64,000 nt of DNA from Anisakis pegreffii (Eukaryota > Nematoda > Chromadorea > Rhabditida > Anisakidae): contig JAPYMA010000078.1 of assembly GCA_035041965.1 (NCBI GenBank), positions 1 through 64,000 of the forward strand, read 5' to 3'. The position numbers and the translations under genes were made by a program. A model generated the notes under the pieces. That model was not told the origin of the DNA, did no database searches, and saw nothing but the letters and a program-made list of their open reading frames with translations. Each line of letters opens with the position of its first letter. Position 1 is the stretch's first letter. This document shows, one piece after another, positions 1-14,300 of this stretch.

Positions 1-3000
1 GCTCGCTGAAGCGGTATCCAACGACAATAGGCAAGCTATCGCTATAAAAATATCGCTGTTTGAACACGATAGCGCCATTGTCCATCTTTTGCTTTTGATG
101 CAGACTGAGTCCGCTCTCAAATGGAGTAAATGATAATAACCAATGTGGATACATATCCGTTGCAGAGAAAAGCAACAGCAACTGTTCATCGTGTGGTTTG
201 CATTCATTACTAATCTGATACGATGAGAATATAGCAAATAAAATGAATTATAAACATTCAATTCAATGCGTTCGCTGCATCGCTGTTCATTTTGTTTACA
301 CAAACTTGATCAAATGACATATGAAGGCAGCTTTATTGAAAGCTGCTGTATCTGCCTCCATTTGTCACTTCAGTGCTTTTGGCCCTGTTAAAGTCTTTTG
401 CTGAACAGGGTTCTGTTGGCTTACGTAGAGATAGATGTAGTGTATGCTCCCAATCAATCACATTCTTTGGAATTTTCATAAAATTATCAGCGAACATTGA
501 AATGAAACCGATTATTTGAGAAACATTCAGTTGAGTTGTAAAGTCACCGACTCGGTTGAAAGAAAGTTTCTCAATTATTAGTGACATTCTTTTGCATCTA
601 CATTGGTTTTGCTTTACACTCATAACATAGGTTTTTGTCTAATCGGAAAGGCAGAGTGATATATCAGAGTACAACGATAACACAAATAGGATGAAATCAC
701 GTTTCCGATTGAAAGCGGATTAGAGGTTATAAACAAATGAATGAAAAACTCCCTCATCATATGATGTTTCACTCTATTTTGTGTGGTGATTTTTTAGCAG
801 AATAACACTAGAATTGAATGATCCTCAGTGAACACCGATAGCCAGTCAGCTCGTGTGAACACAAATTCAGCAGTGTATTTCATAATCACACTTCACAATT
901 ACTAAGTTCAAACCACTAATATTTTGCGTAATTTCATCCAAAACTGTAGCTGATTGTCACGAAATATCGCTAACATAATCAATGGTGATAATACGTGGAT
1001 CAAGTTTTAAAGGCAACAACAACAATAAAAGATCTGAAATCATATCGATAGTATGAAACGATTATCGGAACTCGAAGCCAATAAATTATGCAGATTAACC
1101 ACCTCCTGTGTTCAGAGGTAGTTTTGCCATCACTAATCTCGACTAAACAATATAACAAAAATAGCCTTATGAAGAAGACCACGTTCGACCATGTCACAGA
1201 TCATCATTATAAATGCTTAAAGTTCAGAGTTAACTCAGATAAACGTCGGCATTTATGCAAACTGTAGAATCGGATCTACACATGCCTATTTCTTAACGTG
1301 CGAAAGGATGAAGCTGGAGCGACTCAGTAGGCTCAAAAAATGATGTAATCCTACGCGGTAGTCATTTTTGTGATCCAGTGATACGACTCCTATTGGTTAC
1401 TTTATTCCACAAGTGGATCTCATGTATATATATGTTTGCCCATATAGTTTTGAAAACGTTCGTATGTGTATATGTTGATGTCATTCATTTTGTATATTAT
1501 GCGCACGTATTATTTTATCATGTTGATAAAGGTTTAATTTCCCAAGTTTGAGTGTTCGACAAACGATAACGTACGGTCCGCTATATCGGAGGCAACAAGC
1601 GGTGGACACTCTTACGATTGAACCTGACAATAAACGGCTGATGAACAAATCAAAAAGACTACCGCGTGGGATTACATTAGGTGAGCAGAGCAAGTAAACG
1701 TCGAATGTACAGATAGGTTGTTTAGAATTAGCAGCCTAGAGCCAGTCAAAACATCAATCAAAATATTTCTGTACACTGATCGTGAGTTACGTCTTCATTT
1801 TGTTTTCGTTTGTGGAAAATTCAAATCATATATCCTCATACAGTAGATATTTGCATTTGATTCATTTCACTTTCATTATTCTGAATTTACTTGTTAATGC
1901 CAATCATATACATATAGGTGACATTGTTCGCAATTGTTTCACTAGAAGAGGAGATATAATACAAGCTATATTCCCCATCCACTCGTTGTGATGATATTTG
2001 ATCTCAGCAAAAGTGATTTTGAAGTTTGCAACTTGAAACTGTGCATCACTGTCTAAAATATTTCGCATCCGAATGAACATTGAAAAATTTTCGATTGAAA
2101 CTTCGGATTCATTGAGAGATAGTTTGGAACTGGTGAACGGCGGCTGCTGAAAGAAGAGAAGATGGCTTGAAAGAAGTGAAAAGTGCCGACGAAATACGTT
2201 AATCGTAATTCGCATTGCGTATGAATATGAATATTCATCGATTTTTCGTACGATTCCAGCTGAAGAAATCTGAATAAAGCGCTCATATGTTGCGAAATCG
2301 CTCCGTCTTCTTTCTCGCACAATTTCTGACAGAGAAAAGAGTTTCGAGAGAGTGTGTATCTTTTTACTAATTCATGAATCCTACAGAAAAAGGAAACGAG
2401 ACGAATGAGCAGTGTTCACGTCTTTATTGGTTTAATTGTGGCACTTGCGAACATAAAATACCGTTGCGGGTGTTGCCTATCGCATTATTAGCATACGATG
2501 GAAACTCGATAGCTGCATTCCAATCACACATATTTTCGAGAGCCGAATTGAAGAAATTCAACGAGCCAACATATCTGCTGAGAAAATATTATAATATGGT
2601 GAAAAATTTGCATTTTTGCGATGAACACAGCCCACACTCACATCATCGCTGGCCAATTTGGGCACGCGATTTCTCAGTTCATAAATGAATTTTGCTAAGC
2701 GTTCCGGTTCGAAATGCGAGGAATGCTCGCAGGGCTGCGCTAGAGACTTTGAAAATCAATTTTCGGCATTTGCAGGGCACCAGAGCGGTCAGAAGCTTGT
2801 TGCCAGATCGGCAAAGCGCCTCTTGAATCTTCTGGTCTGTCATTACGTATCATTGCACTATTGTTCAGTTCTGGAATTACTGCAACTTTGCACTATCCAG
2901 TGTAATTGCATTACAATTTTTATCTGTCTGCCAACATATTCAGGCAAAAACAGCCCTGCGACAAAATATTCAATCACTCATGGCAAAAGACAGAAAAAAT

Positions 3001-5990
3001 CAATATGTGTTTTCGCGTTCTTTGCGTATCGAAAGTCGTATCGAATTGAAACTGCTCAATCTCGAGCACGACATCAAGTCATAATCATATGTTCGAATCT
3101 CCACCAAAATCAATAACGGACCAGTACAACTGACTCAAAATAATGAATCAATTCTGGAATTTTGTTCTGAATTTCTTCACCACTCAAAATAATTCAACTA
3201 CTGGAAAATTATCCACTCAATCATATATATGATATTATCCATTCGAAAAAATATCCGTTCAATGCATCAGAGCGAAAAATTTATCGAACAGTCAAATTTT
3301 CGTCAGAACGAGCAACTGGCTCACAAAATTAGTTCAGAAGCAGTATAAGTGCAATAAAAAAGAACACACTGAACATGAAAACGATTTTGTTAAAACAATC
3401 AATGAAACACTTGAATATGAACACAACGAGTGCGAAAACAAAAAAAGTCGCTCGCATCAAACGGAAATTATAACTCGACGGTGCATGTGGCTAGTGCGTG
3501 CATGTGAATTGCATTCCTTTCACATATCAATACACTAAATTTCGAATGCACATTCAAGAAAATATCATCGGACATCAACTTAATGCATTGTTAGTTTGAT
3601 GAAGCAACAAATTAAAGTAAGCAGTTGGTCTTTCAGGCACTTGATATTATTAGATGATCGCATAAATGAATCGAAAGTGGTGCACACTATGAGGATGACG
3701 AGAAAAGTAAACGAATAGAAAATGAGATTGCTGCAAGAAACGCAATAAGATGACATATTCAAGAGGCTAACTCAGAATAAGCTCTAGTGGAAAGAACGGG
3801 ATGGCAGTGAGGACAACGAAATGGCACGAAAACTTCATCACAATACTCTTTGAATGCTTTGAGATGCATTCAAGATCTCGTTGAGAGGCAGTTTTCCACA
3901 TGGAAAAAACGTTCAATAGGAAAAGAACATCGAGAATCATTTTCTTTTCCTTTAAGCAGACAAAGAAATTTTTTCCAGAAATGAACATTCAAATGGAATA
4001 GCATTTTTGATTCTAGCTCTCAATAACTTACATAATTGAGGCAGCCAGCTTCTTATTTCCAAGAATGCAGGATTTCAGTTTTGATGAATTACAGCTGATT
4101 AAGGATGAAACGAATCCTCATTGTTAAATCGCTGAGCGAAATTCTTCCGAATGAACGCTAACAGAATTGATTTTTTTTGTTCATTGAGCAGGATTACTTC
4201 CTCAATCATTTCAATCGATCCTTTCCTACCGCATTGCAAAAAAAATCTGCGAAAAAAAGTAAAGAAACATCATTTGTTGCACGAATTCACCAACAATGTA
4301 ACAATCAACTGCTACCGCTGAACTAATCCAACCATGATGAGTTTGTTTGAAAAGTTTCACGATCTGTTTGCATCAATGAGCACTATTAGTCCGTCTAGCA
4401 GTAAGATACAAGAGTTAGATGCTTATTTGGTATCAATGACATCTGTAATACGGAATGTAATGAATTGCAAACATAAGCATACAGTGAGCATCATCATTCA
4501 CACGCATTCATTACAACATAAGAATGATTTCGTTTGGAAGCATCACTTTGATTACTCCACTCACAACGCAGAAACAGTATAGGAATAGGAAGAGTACGAC
4601 AGTCTGTAACGTTGCATTGATTGACTACATGATTCATGCATTATTCATTCATTCGTTCATTCAAAGAGCCACTCATTGATTTAAACGAGCTGCGATCGAG
4701 CATGATTTCGATTGAATTTCGAATGTAATCAATAAATCACTTTGAAACTGTACATTCAGCAGCAACCGAAAGACGGATTTTTAGACTGGCTGATCACATT
4801 TTCTTTCATCTGCGACGAGAATGAAGAAGTGTTTTTTAAAAGATGATGAGTCTGAATTTGCATTTTTACAGTCACCTCACAATCAGCGTATATTTTCATT
4901 GAACACAGTTTGTCAGATGAGCCTCGCAATTCTCATTTCAAAATAAAGAAAAAAACGCTTCTTGAAAAGTGAACAAAAATTTTCGTCTGAGAACAGAAAT
5001 GAGAAACTGAAAACGAAAAACTAGTTTTTATATGAGTGAAAGATAAGCATGTTGTTTTTGCTACCTACTAATAGCGGAACTTTGTTTTTTTCAACAACAA
5101 ATTTATCTTCGTTCCCAATCGACTGCAGTCTGCAAAAACTGCACAAACATGCTAATAGTAAAAGCAACCCATTCTTCCAATCATTCAAGACAAAATCACA
5201 GCACAAAAAGTTCTGCTTTTGCTAATGATACAGACCATTCATCATCGATTCTCCATCGAAACCTAATCGAAAACTCGACTTCATACTGCTCGCTATCAAT
5301 GTTATCCTCTCTTATTCTCAGTAAATAGTAAGCTTCAATTTTTTTTACATTGATTCAAACGATGTGAAAAATTATTCAGCTGACTGATACCAAGTGGACA
5401 AAGATTCAGCAAAAGTAAATCAACACTTTTTAACAACATTTCGATACAAACAAAAGATATGATGCTTGAGGAATCAAAAATAAGAAATACAAAATACAGA
5501 CGAATGAATTCGACGACCATCAACAAACTGAACCGAACAAGTTAATGATCAGTTCACACAGTGAATCATAAGTGTGATGGAATGAAGTATTTTTACTTTA
5601 CATAACACTAATATGAAATGCAGTCAATTCATATTCTGTCTGTCTGAGCGACGAGCAGTTATCCTCAACTAAATCCGCAAAAAGATCAAAAAAAGTCCCG
5701 AATGAACAGTGAAATAAAATGGAACGTAACGCTATGAAATAGATCTTTCTTACTGCCATTCTCAGATTTATGAAAGCACTTCAAACATCCGTATCATATG
5801 TCATTTTCTGTTCTGATTATATTCATTATTATACACATTCCAACTGCCATCAGATGATACCGAAACAAGAATTCGTACACATATCTATTTTCAACTACCT
5901 ATCTATTTCAACTCACTCTGAGACGTTTAGCCTAAATATGCTGTCGATATCACTTCTGAGATTGTTATTATCACAGTTATGATCAGCATG
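1..5990. other. Gene-poor AT-rich sequence
   Basis: I see no exon series with consistent splice sites on either strand. The open frames are short, lack conserved motifs and often overlap on opposite strands, as expected by chance in AT-rich DNA. Frames at 2374-2688 and 2685-3116 (plus) are the longest here; their translations show no domain, repeat or compositional pattern that I recognise. The only item I can name is the SL1-like sequence at 1531-1552, listed separately. Confidence 0.5.
1531..1552 (+). other. Spliced-leader SL1-like sequence
   Basis: These 22 bases begin GGTTTAATTT and end CCCAAGTTTGAG. They match the nematode SL1 leader at 21 of 22 positions; the only difference is T for A at position 10. 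It is probably not a working SL RNA gene. The leader is followed by TGTTCG rather than a GT splice donor, and no Sm-binding site (A-U5-G-like) is visible in the next 100 bases. It may be the 5' end of a reverse-transcribed, trans-spliced mRNA, or a decayed SL RNA copy. The match is seen directly; the origin is inferred. Confidence 0.75.
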
Positions 5991-5997
5991 ATCGGTA

Positions 5998-6345
5998 TGA
6001 TTATTATTTATTATTAATATCAATATTATTATTATTATTATTATCATTATTATTAATATTATTATTATTGTTATTATTATTATTATTGTTATTATTATTA
6101 TTACCATTATTATTATAATTGTTATTACTATTATTATTGTTATTATTATTATTATCGTTATTATTGTTATTATTATTACCATTATTATAATTACCATTAT
6201 TATTATTACCATTATTATTAGCATTATTATTATTAGCATTATTACTATGATCACTGCTATCACTAGCACTAATGTTATAATGATTTTTATGAATGATGTT
6301 GTTAGTATTATTGTTATTCTTTTGACAAAAGTCATTATGATGATG
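5998..6345. repeat. ATT trinucleotide microsatellite
   Basis: About 350 bases consist mostly of ATT/TTA triplets, interrupted by GTT, ACC, ATC and GCA variants. The minus strand of this tract is open for over 150 codons but would encode almost only isoleucine with methionine and valine. I read that as a by-product of the repeat and not a protein. Confidence 0.9.
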
Positions 6346-9300
6346 TGATAATTACAAGAAATATTATTTAAAAAGTGTGTCGGCGAAAACTCGAAAGAAC
6401 GTCGCAACACATTAGCATTAACGTTATTATGCAGCACGTACTTGTATTCTACTAAGTCACCACGGAATGCACTAGTACGTATTGCTAATGAACTGCAGCT
6501 CTATTCTTCTTCTTTTTGCTATGCTCAGCAAATAGTGAATATCGATTTTGCAGTACATTTCAATTTCAAGAAGTCATTTTAGATCGGAATGAGAGAAGAG
6601 AGAGGAAAGCATTTAAATTGTAAATAGATAAATTTTGTTTTTTTTTCCAGCCAATTTAAAGAACGAACGGAACGATGAATACGCCAAGTGAATCGAAAAA
6701 TTTCGACGGATCAATAATATTTGATTACATTTCGAATCAATAATATCAGAAAAAAGTAGGAATCTGCATTGAGAAATTGACAGAATGAAGGATTTTAGAA
6801 AACGGAATATTGGTGAAGATGAAAATTGATGCCTTTAGAAAGAGACAAAATATTAGGCATATAATATGCATATCTAGCGTGCTCAGTAGTAATGCAAAGC
6901 TAATTCCGTTAATCAATGAATACTCTAAACAATCGTATTTCGAGATATTTCGAGAAAATAAGCGATATCGTAAAATGATATTCCGGGATATCTCAATCAA
7001 CGAGAAAAATTATGACTTTCGTGAATTCGAAGACGATTTTTTTCAGCAACGGTGAGCATGGAGATTTTCCCGAATTTGTAATCATGGAGAGCAATTCAGT
7101 GGAATGGTCAAATTTGTGTACCTACGACAGGTAATGAACGATCCACTTCGACAATGACAAGAAGTTATGTTGTGCTCCGAAATGCGAGTAATTATTGAAG
7201 TAATAATCAAACTAGAAGGCACAGTCATAAAATATTAAACAAAATCGTCATGAAGAACAAGTTATTTGCGCTGGACGCATCCAAATCGAAAGTAAGAATT
7301 AAAAATTCATCGAAGAGAATTGCCCGAAAGACCATCCATCTGCAAGAAGGCAATACTCATATAATACTCATGCACTGAACTGAAATGGTTGTCTTAATCC
7401 ACTTCATCATTTAGTTCAGCACTCAAATCTAACTGTCATTGAAATTAACGGTCATTGACTACTGAAAAGATGAAATGATACCGATCAATCGAATTCTGTT
7501 GTAGTTCTAGGAAACATTCAATCGTGATCTATCGCTCAAAAAAGATAAAGCATGCTCATTGCATTAAATATAATGGCTGTTATATCAACTGATCCTAACG
7601 ATATTGCATGTCATTCTGCGACACATTTCATCATACATTAACTAGCCCTGCTCAGAGCCGAATAATGCATAATTTGTTTCAACGTAAAAATGCCTAAGGG
7701 AAAGAATGCGTTCAGTCAAAATGAATTAATCAATTGTGAAATAAACTTAATGTGAAATATGAAATGAATTGTGATTGATGGAAGACAACAGCAAAATTTT
7801 TGCATGAACAGTTCAAACTGAAAAGTGAAATGATGAAGCAGATCAATGTGGATGACAGTGATGAAAATCAATAGTTCAACTATGACATCGACACAAAATA
7901 AACACACTTACACCAGTTTTTGGCTGAAATCTTTTCAAATGAAAACTGAACATTTCGCAATAACGAATTTTTTCGTCCCGAATAAAATTTTCCAATTGGC
8001 AAATTGATTTCCAGAAAATTGCGCATGCAGAACTGAACAAAATTTCGTTGCACATTTTTGAATGGAACGCCGACAGAACAGACGGATGAGGGGTTCAGAG
8101 TGAAATGCGAATTTGTGAACTGGAAAAACACAGGAATATAAAAGATGGGGTGAGCAGTGTACTGTTTAATGTTTTGTTTTTGAATGAAGAGAGTGAATAA
8201 TGCTAGATATTGAGAATTCGAAGAGAAAGTCGATGAAATGGCAGATTAAGAAGTCGTTGAAATGGCAGATATTAAGAGGTCGATGAGAAATCGATGGCAG
8301 ATTAAGAAGGAGTGTTATTCAGTTCTAGCATTTCTCTGAATTTCGAACAAAAACGAAGTTTCCAACAAATAATCTGTGAATGGAACTTATTTAAGTCAGT
8401 CACCAACGTAACTGAAGTTAAAACTCAATTCAACTCTAACTTTTTTCGTTTGTAGTCGTCAAAGGCCGTAATCGAGTGCATAACTCGTTTCCGAATGCCT
8501 TTATTTTTGCAATAAGTGTTGTTTCATTTTTGTACACTACAATTACAATGCCCTTACAGGACGCCATCATTTTTCACGCAATAACTCGCACACTCGCCAC
8601 TCTTCTTTTAGCTTGTTTAGTTTCACACAAAATTTTATGGATTCGTTCTGTTTTTATCTTTTTGATTTCTCCACAAATGATTTCTGTTATTCCGCTGAAT
8701 TAGCATCTTTCAAATCTGTGTCAGCTGTCATGATATTTGTATCAATTGTTCTTCATTCGAATCAGATGAAAATGTGTTACACTCATCGTCGATCCAACAA
8801 GATGCGGTCGGCGACTACTGATGCAATAGACTTATATGAAAGAAACTCATGGTTCAAACTGATTTGTGAAGGAAATGAGTTGTGAAAAAGCATTCGAAGG
8901 GCGGCTGATGCAGCAGAAAGGCGCAACAAGGAGAAGAAGAACACGAACTGCACACGAAATGATATAACAACTTGAAAACAAACAACCCAAATTTTTCGCT
9001 GCTTGAGAGCTTAGTTGCTTAAGAGCTTAAGTTCTTTTACAATTCTCATTTTAAAAACATTTAATAGCATGAATGTGTGTGTATATTAAAGGGTTCACAA
9101 TGAAAACATACATTCATGTGTTGTATACACATAATGTGTTGAATACGTTCATGCTAATTGTGTTAGTGCAATTTGACATTTGCCACAGCAAGCCACAGCA
9201 ATCATTAGTAGCTGATTAGTAGTGTTATTCATTAGCTCACGACAGATTACTCGTGTCGGAGGATTCGATGGAAGATTTAGTGCTGCTTAGGCCAAACATT

Positions 9301-10625
9301 TTTTTTTCAGCAGCAACAGGACAAACGTTGGAAATCTTAGTGTTAATAAACTGCTCGAGTTTGATTGATAATTAAGAGGAACGAGGACGAAAAATGCTGG
9401 TGGCATGTATGTGTGGGTGCAGCACAGATCAGAGAAATTGTGGCTTCTTATTGGCTGGCATCACATGCCATGCATTCACGGCAAATACACGAAATATCGA
9501 ACCGTCATTACGCAATTTGGTATCTGCGCTAGTGCTATTATTGTCACTGCTAATCGTATTTGTGTTATTGATGGTTGTTTTCAGATGATGCGTTTCAACA
9601 ATATTCGTTTTGCCATTCGAGCAGAAATTGTCCGTACTATCGGCCACATAATAGTCCACACACAGTCTTTCATCATTATTACCATTCGTTTGATACTCTG
9701 CAATTGATTATGATCCAACAGCAACACATTTCAAAAACCCTTATTTTTCACTCACTTTTTCCTAATTCCTCCTAAAACAAAAAAAAACCTTGGTTAAGAG
9801 GAATAAACTGCCTTAACCATTCGTTGATGAAAACAAAGCTCACTTATAATTTACGCTTTGACCGAATGAATGAATGCAAATCGCCTCCTCTGGTGCGATT
9901 ATATTCTCACCATCGAAAAATGGCTAGCAAAATTTAACACGAAAAATCAACGTGACTGAATTAATTTTTGAACTGAACACAGCATTCCGTGAAATCAGCA
10001 TATTCTAGTGAATTACGTCTCATCTGTGTGATATGATATCTATTACAACGATGAAAGCTGACGAATAATTCATCTCGCAATAATTCGTTCCTTTACATTT
10101 CATATTTTTACCATACTTTTTCAGTATAAATTGCACATTTCAAATAGAATCGATACAAAAACGCGGACTTCAACGAACAACACATTGCTGCTACCATAGG
10201 AAATGATATCGTGAAATATAAATGGAAATGTGAATCTTTTTGGGTATCAGCTAATTTATTGTGTAATCATTTTGAATGGGAAGTAGAAAATGGGAAAAAG
10301 ATCTTTTAAAAATGAAATAACAAAGCACGTTGATCGTTGCCATTCGTTGTTTTTTCGCTACATTTCTTTCGTAACAAATCGATCAATTTAATTCTGTACA
10401 CGGGTGAATCATAAATTAAAAACAAGTAAGAGCATTCCTTTTTGTTTTCTTCGCTTCCATGCATTAAAGCAATGTTTTGGGGAAACGGAAAAGACTGCGA
10501 TGCGGCTTTTTCCTTTAGATAGTAGCAGTTCAATTTTGTTGTATCTCCCAATCGGGAATGATATTCAGTTTTGTGTTAGTAGTTCAAGAACGGTGCATTT
10601 AATCACTCATATTTTTTGTGCACTT

Positions 10626-10656
10626 AATTAACATCACAGCTATTTGCCTGCCATAT
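10626..10656 (+). repeat. 31-bp direct repeat, copy 1
   Basis: This stretch (starting AATTAACATCACAGC and ending TTTGCCTGCCATAT) is repeated exactly at 11275-11305, 649 bases further on. The flanks of the two copies differ, so the shared unit is limited to these 31 bases. Confidence 0.85.
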
Positions 10657-11274
10657 TAATAAATCGCTTCTCTGCATTTGCGTACACATTTATTATTGTT
10701 GTCACTGAGAGTGATTTAAACGAGAGTGTTTATCGGAAATTTTAGAAATATCATTGTTAAACTATCAAAAAAACATCGAACGGCAATTGTCCAAAGGAAA
10801 CGAAAATGTATGTGGACCCCTTTAGAGTGTTTGAAAAAGTGTTTGTTGCGCATATCGAGGAACTACCAGTTGCCATGGATATAAATCAGAATTTCTCATA
10901 ACAGTCAACTTCGTTCAACAAACAAACTATCGCAACGTTGAGCAAAACGGTGCCAAAATTGTAACAACAGTTGAAGCAACATTTGAGCCTTGAAAACCAC
11001 CTTGAACTTTAAATTTCGTTACATTCATTCATATTACTTATTGCTGATCAAATCTTAGACATAAACTTGACAATAACACGGCACTGTTCGATTATTTGCA
11101 GATGTGGTAATGAACTTTTTCTTAAAGTGTTGGATCATTTGGTGGAATAATTCCGCATTCGATCTCAAAGAATACGCAACTTGAAGTAAACGATTGAAGA
11201 AATGGCTAATGCATATGTTTACAAGACTGATTAATAGTTACTGCGTTGTGTATCGAATGGATTTGAGCAACAAC

Positions 11275-11305
11275 AATTAACATCACAGCTATTTGCCTGC
11301 CATAT
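11275..11305 (+). repeat. 31-bp direct repeat, copy 2
   Basis: Exact second copy of the sequence at 10626-10656. No inverted ends or target-site duplication are visible, so the pair may be parts of a dispersed repeat family or the trace of a small copying event. Confidence 0.85.
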
Positions 11306-14300
11306 GGCTTCAAAATAATCCAACGAATAATTTGCTCAATGCTCTCTTTCTCTCAAAAAATCACCTCAATGTTCCAATCCTCAGTGAATTTAATTTCCTT
11401 TCTTGATCTGTATGATCTGATTCAGACTCAAGCTTGAACACACTGAAACTATCGATTTTCTCTGAAACTGATTCACACTAATCTCCAAAACTGAAATGGA
11501 TGGCTGCCGTCCGTGTCTATGCGATGATGAATTGCTACTGAACGAAATGCAAACTTTCGCACGTAATCGCATGTATATCGGCAAATTCACCCATCATATG
11601 CGATTCACTGAAGCACGAATCCCAACTGAAGTTAATTAATGCTCGCGATTTTAGTGCTTTTTCGCTCAAATCTCTAATAGTCTCACAAACAGAATGCCCA
11701 AAAATCACTCGTTCATTCCACTCATCCTTGAAATTTAAAACGAAGTCACACCCCAATAACAGCACTGAAGCATTAAAGTTTTTGGTTCCAGAACAGTAAT
11801 ACGCAACCAACAAATCAGTCAGCCGTTTGTCCCTTATTACCAGCAAGAGAGATTCAATAGGCAAACTCTCTTACCTGTACGTCGTTTCACTTCTACAGAA
11901 ATACATCTTGATCGGGTTCGCATTCTGTCGAACCAACTTCTCTTGTTTTTTCTTGCAAATGCGACGATAATCAGCAAAGTGAATGAACCAGTCAATTATC
12001 AAGAAGCGATTCGTGTTTCAAGCCAAACGAATGCTCACTAAACACGACGAATTTGTTGAGAAATGTTCGAAAGGACCGAGAATGAGCGGAGTGACCGACG
12101 CAGGTTCGAATACAAACTGGTGTTCGTTCGTTGACCGATAGCGAGCAATATGGCGATAAAAACAGAGATGCGAACGTTGATCACATCATCGCCTCATAAT
12201 AAAACGGCACAATAACGATTCAGCGTTCTCGTTTTAACGTTAATGTATTAGCTGTCGTTGGGAAATGAATGAATGAAGAATAACGGAAGCAGCGAGCAAA
12301 GTGACTGGCTGCGTTCACGAAACTGCAGCGAGTGGTCTGCACGATCGAAACAGCATTATGTGTAACATCATGACGAACTGCTCTAATCATTGTTTATCAC
12401 TGCTTCCACTTTTACACCGAAATCAAACGAAATTCACACATCATTATACTCATTCAGAACATTTGAAATATGTAATTCTTGGTTTTGTTTTCGTCATTTC
12501 AACAGATGGACGATCTAGTTGTAGTCATAGAGGTATTAGGGATTAGTGAGGACACACTTTATTTGGTAGATAGTAATCGTGTCAATCAGCGAGCACCATC
12601 AGAAATCTCTAATGAACCGTTGTTAATGTTCGAAACTGACTAGAGTGATCAAAATAAACAGATTATTGGTTATGCTATCCATAATACTGGCTAATTGCGG
12701 CTTAAAGATCAAAAGTGCTGACTGCTAGAAGAATGATGGATGTTGCACGAAACGAACGGATAATACTTTCGTCGAAACGAGACAGCTACGTATACTCTTC
12801 TCAGCTATGCTATCCACAGCAATATTTGGACAACATTCGTGAATAAACGACATATTTTAACGATCATTTGAACTTGCTGAATGTTGTGCACTAACGAAAC
12901 TCCCATTTACTACTTTACTCCACAAAGCGCGAATTAGTGAATTTATTTGCATCATTCTGAAATTCTTGTCCTTATAAAAAGGCAGCGGAGAGTATCCATT
13001 AGTAACTGTGAAACGCATAAAACTTTCAAGGATATATTGTGAATCTCAAATAGCACTTTTCACTGAATTGAGCATTTTCGTCACAATGTAAGGGATATCA
13101 GCCAAGTTGCACTCTTTATTTCACATATCACTACTGACTGCTATTATCATATCACTAAGATGCTCATTTTGATGTCGGAATTCTGAATAAACTTTTTGTT
13201 GGAGTCTGATTGAATTGACTGTTTCGTGATGGTGCAATAAATGAATAAACTGAATGACAGTCATCGTCGTCAGTGCATAAACCGACTCAAATGAAATAAA
13301 ATTCAACAAAAATGCAAACAAACAATGAGGTATTTCAGCCAGTCAAAATAATAGGCAGCTAAAAATATAATAGGCTAGAGGATCTTTGTTATTGTTGTTC
13401 TACAGTGACGATAACTACACTGCTACAAAAACTGTGGATGCCTAAGTGAAAGACAAACATAACATCGAATGAAAACACTCCGAAAGATGATCACACAATA
13501 ATAGAGGAAGATATACATGGATATAGTGAGATATAGAAACGAGGGATGGACTGATGTTAGCAGAGGTAGATATTGCATAATGTTTGCCGAACACTTAACA
13601 GTGCCCGTAAAAAAGAACGAAGCACTTATTTCCCCTCGAATACCATCAAACAGCTCCCATTGTTATTGAGCTGCAACGACGCCGGTTTGAACGACTAGAA
13701 AAAAGTTTGTTTTTTCACATTGTTTTGCTAGACTGATGAGTTACGGAAATTTTGAAAGTGTTCTTTGATGGTACGACTTATTCACCATAGAGGAGCGTAC
13801 GGGAAGTACGGGAAAATAACAATTTTTGAAAATCAGTCGGAAATATTCGACTGAAATAAGGATCCAAAACATGAAAACTCGAAAATCGGAGAACAAAAAA
13901 TCATGCGGAAAATTCTATATGAGAGATCGAAAAAGCCAAGTTAAAAGGATGGCAATATCATTCATTTGATGAATTACTAATCTTTTTTCTGATTCATAAC
14001 AAACTCTATCAACTTAATAGCATTTATTACCCATGAAACTAGAGAATAAAGGAAAGCCAAGAAAAACAAGCTCAGTAGAATTGCCTTGAAATGAGAACCG
14101 TTTTCTGTAAGATATTTTGGAACTTAAACTAATAATGCGAGAAAAATGTTCGACATAAAAAAATTCTTTAGACATAGATCTCCAATAAACAACAAAAACT
14201 TTGAAACTGTAATCGACACTGGATAAGACGAAAAAAGTGAGGTTCCTCATTGTTTCTGAGTGAACAAATTGAAATTTCGAACAACGACCGAAAAAGAAGT

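Noticed and set aside
5913..6437. Minus-strand open frame of 174 codons
   Set aside because: Almost entirely isoleucine with methionine and valine; it is the translation of an ATT microsatellite.
12060..12130. tRNA-like GGTTCGAAT T-loop string
   Set aside because: No acceptor stem, D-arm or anticodon arm could be paired around it.
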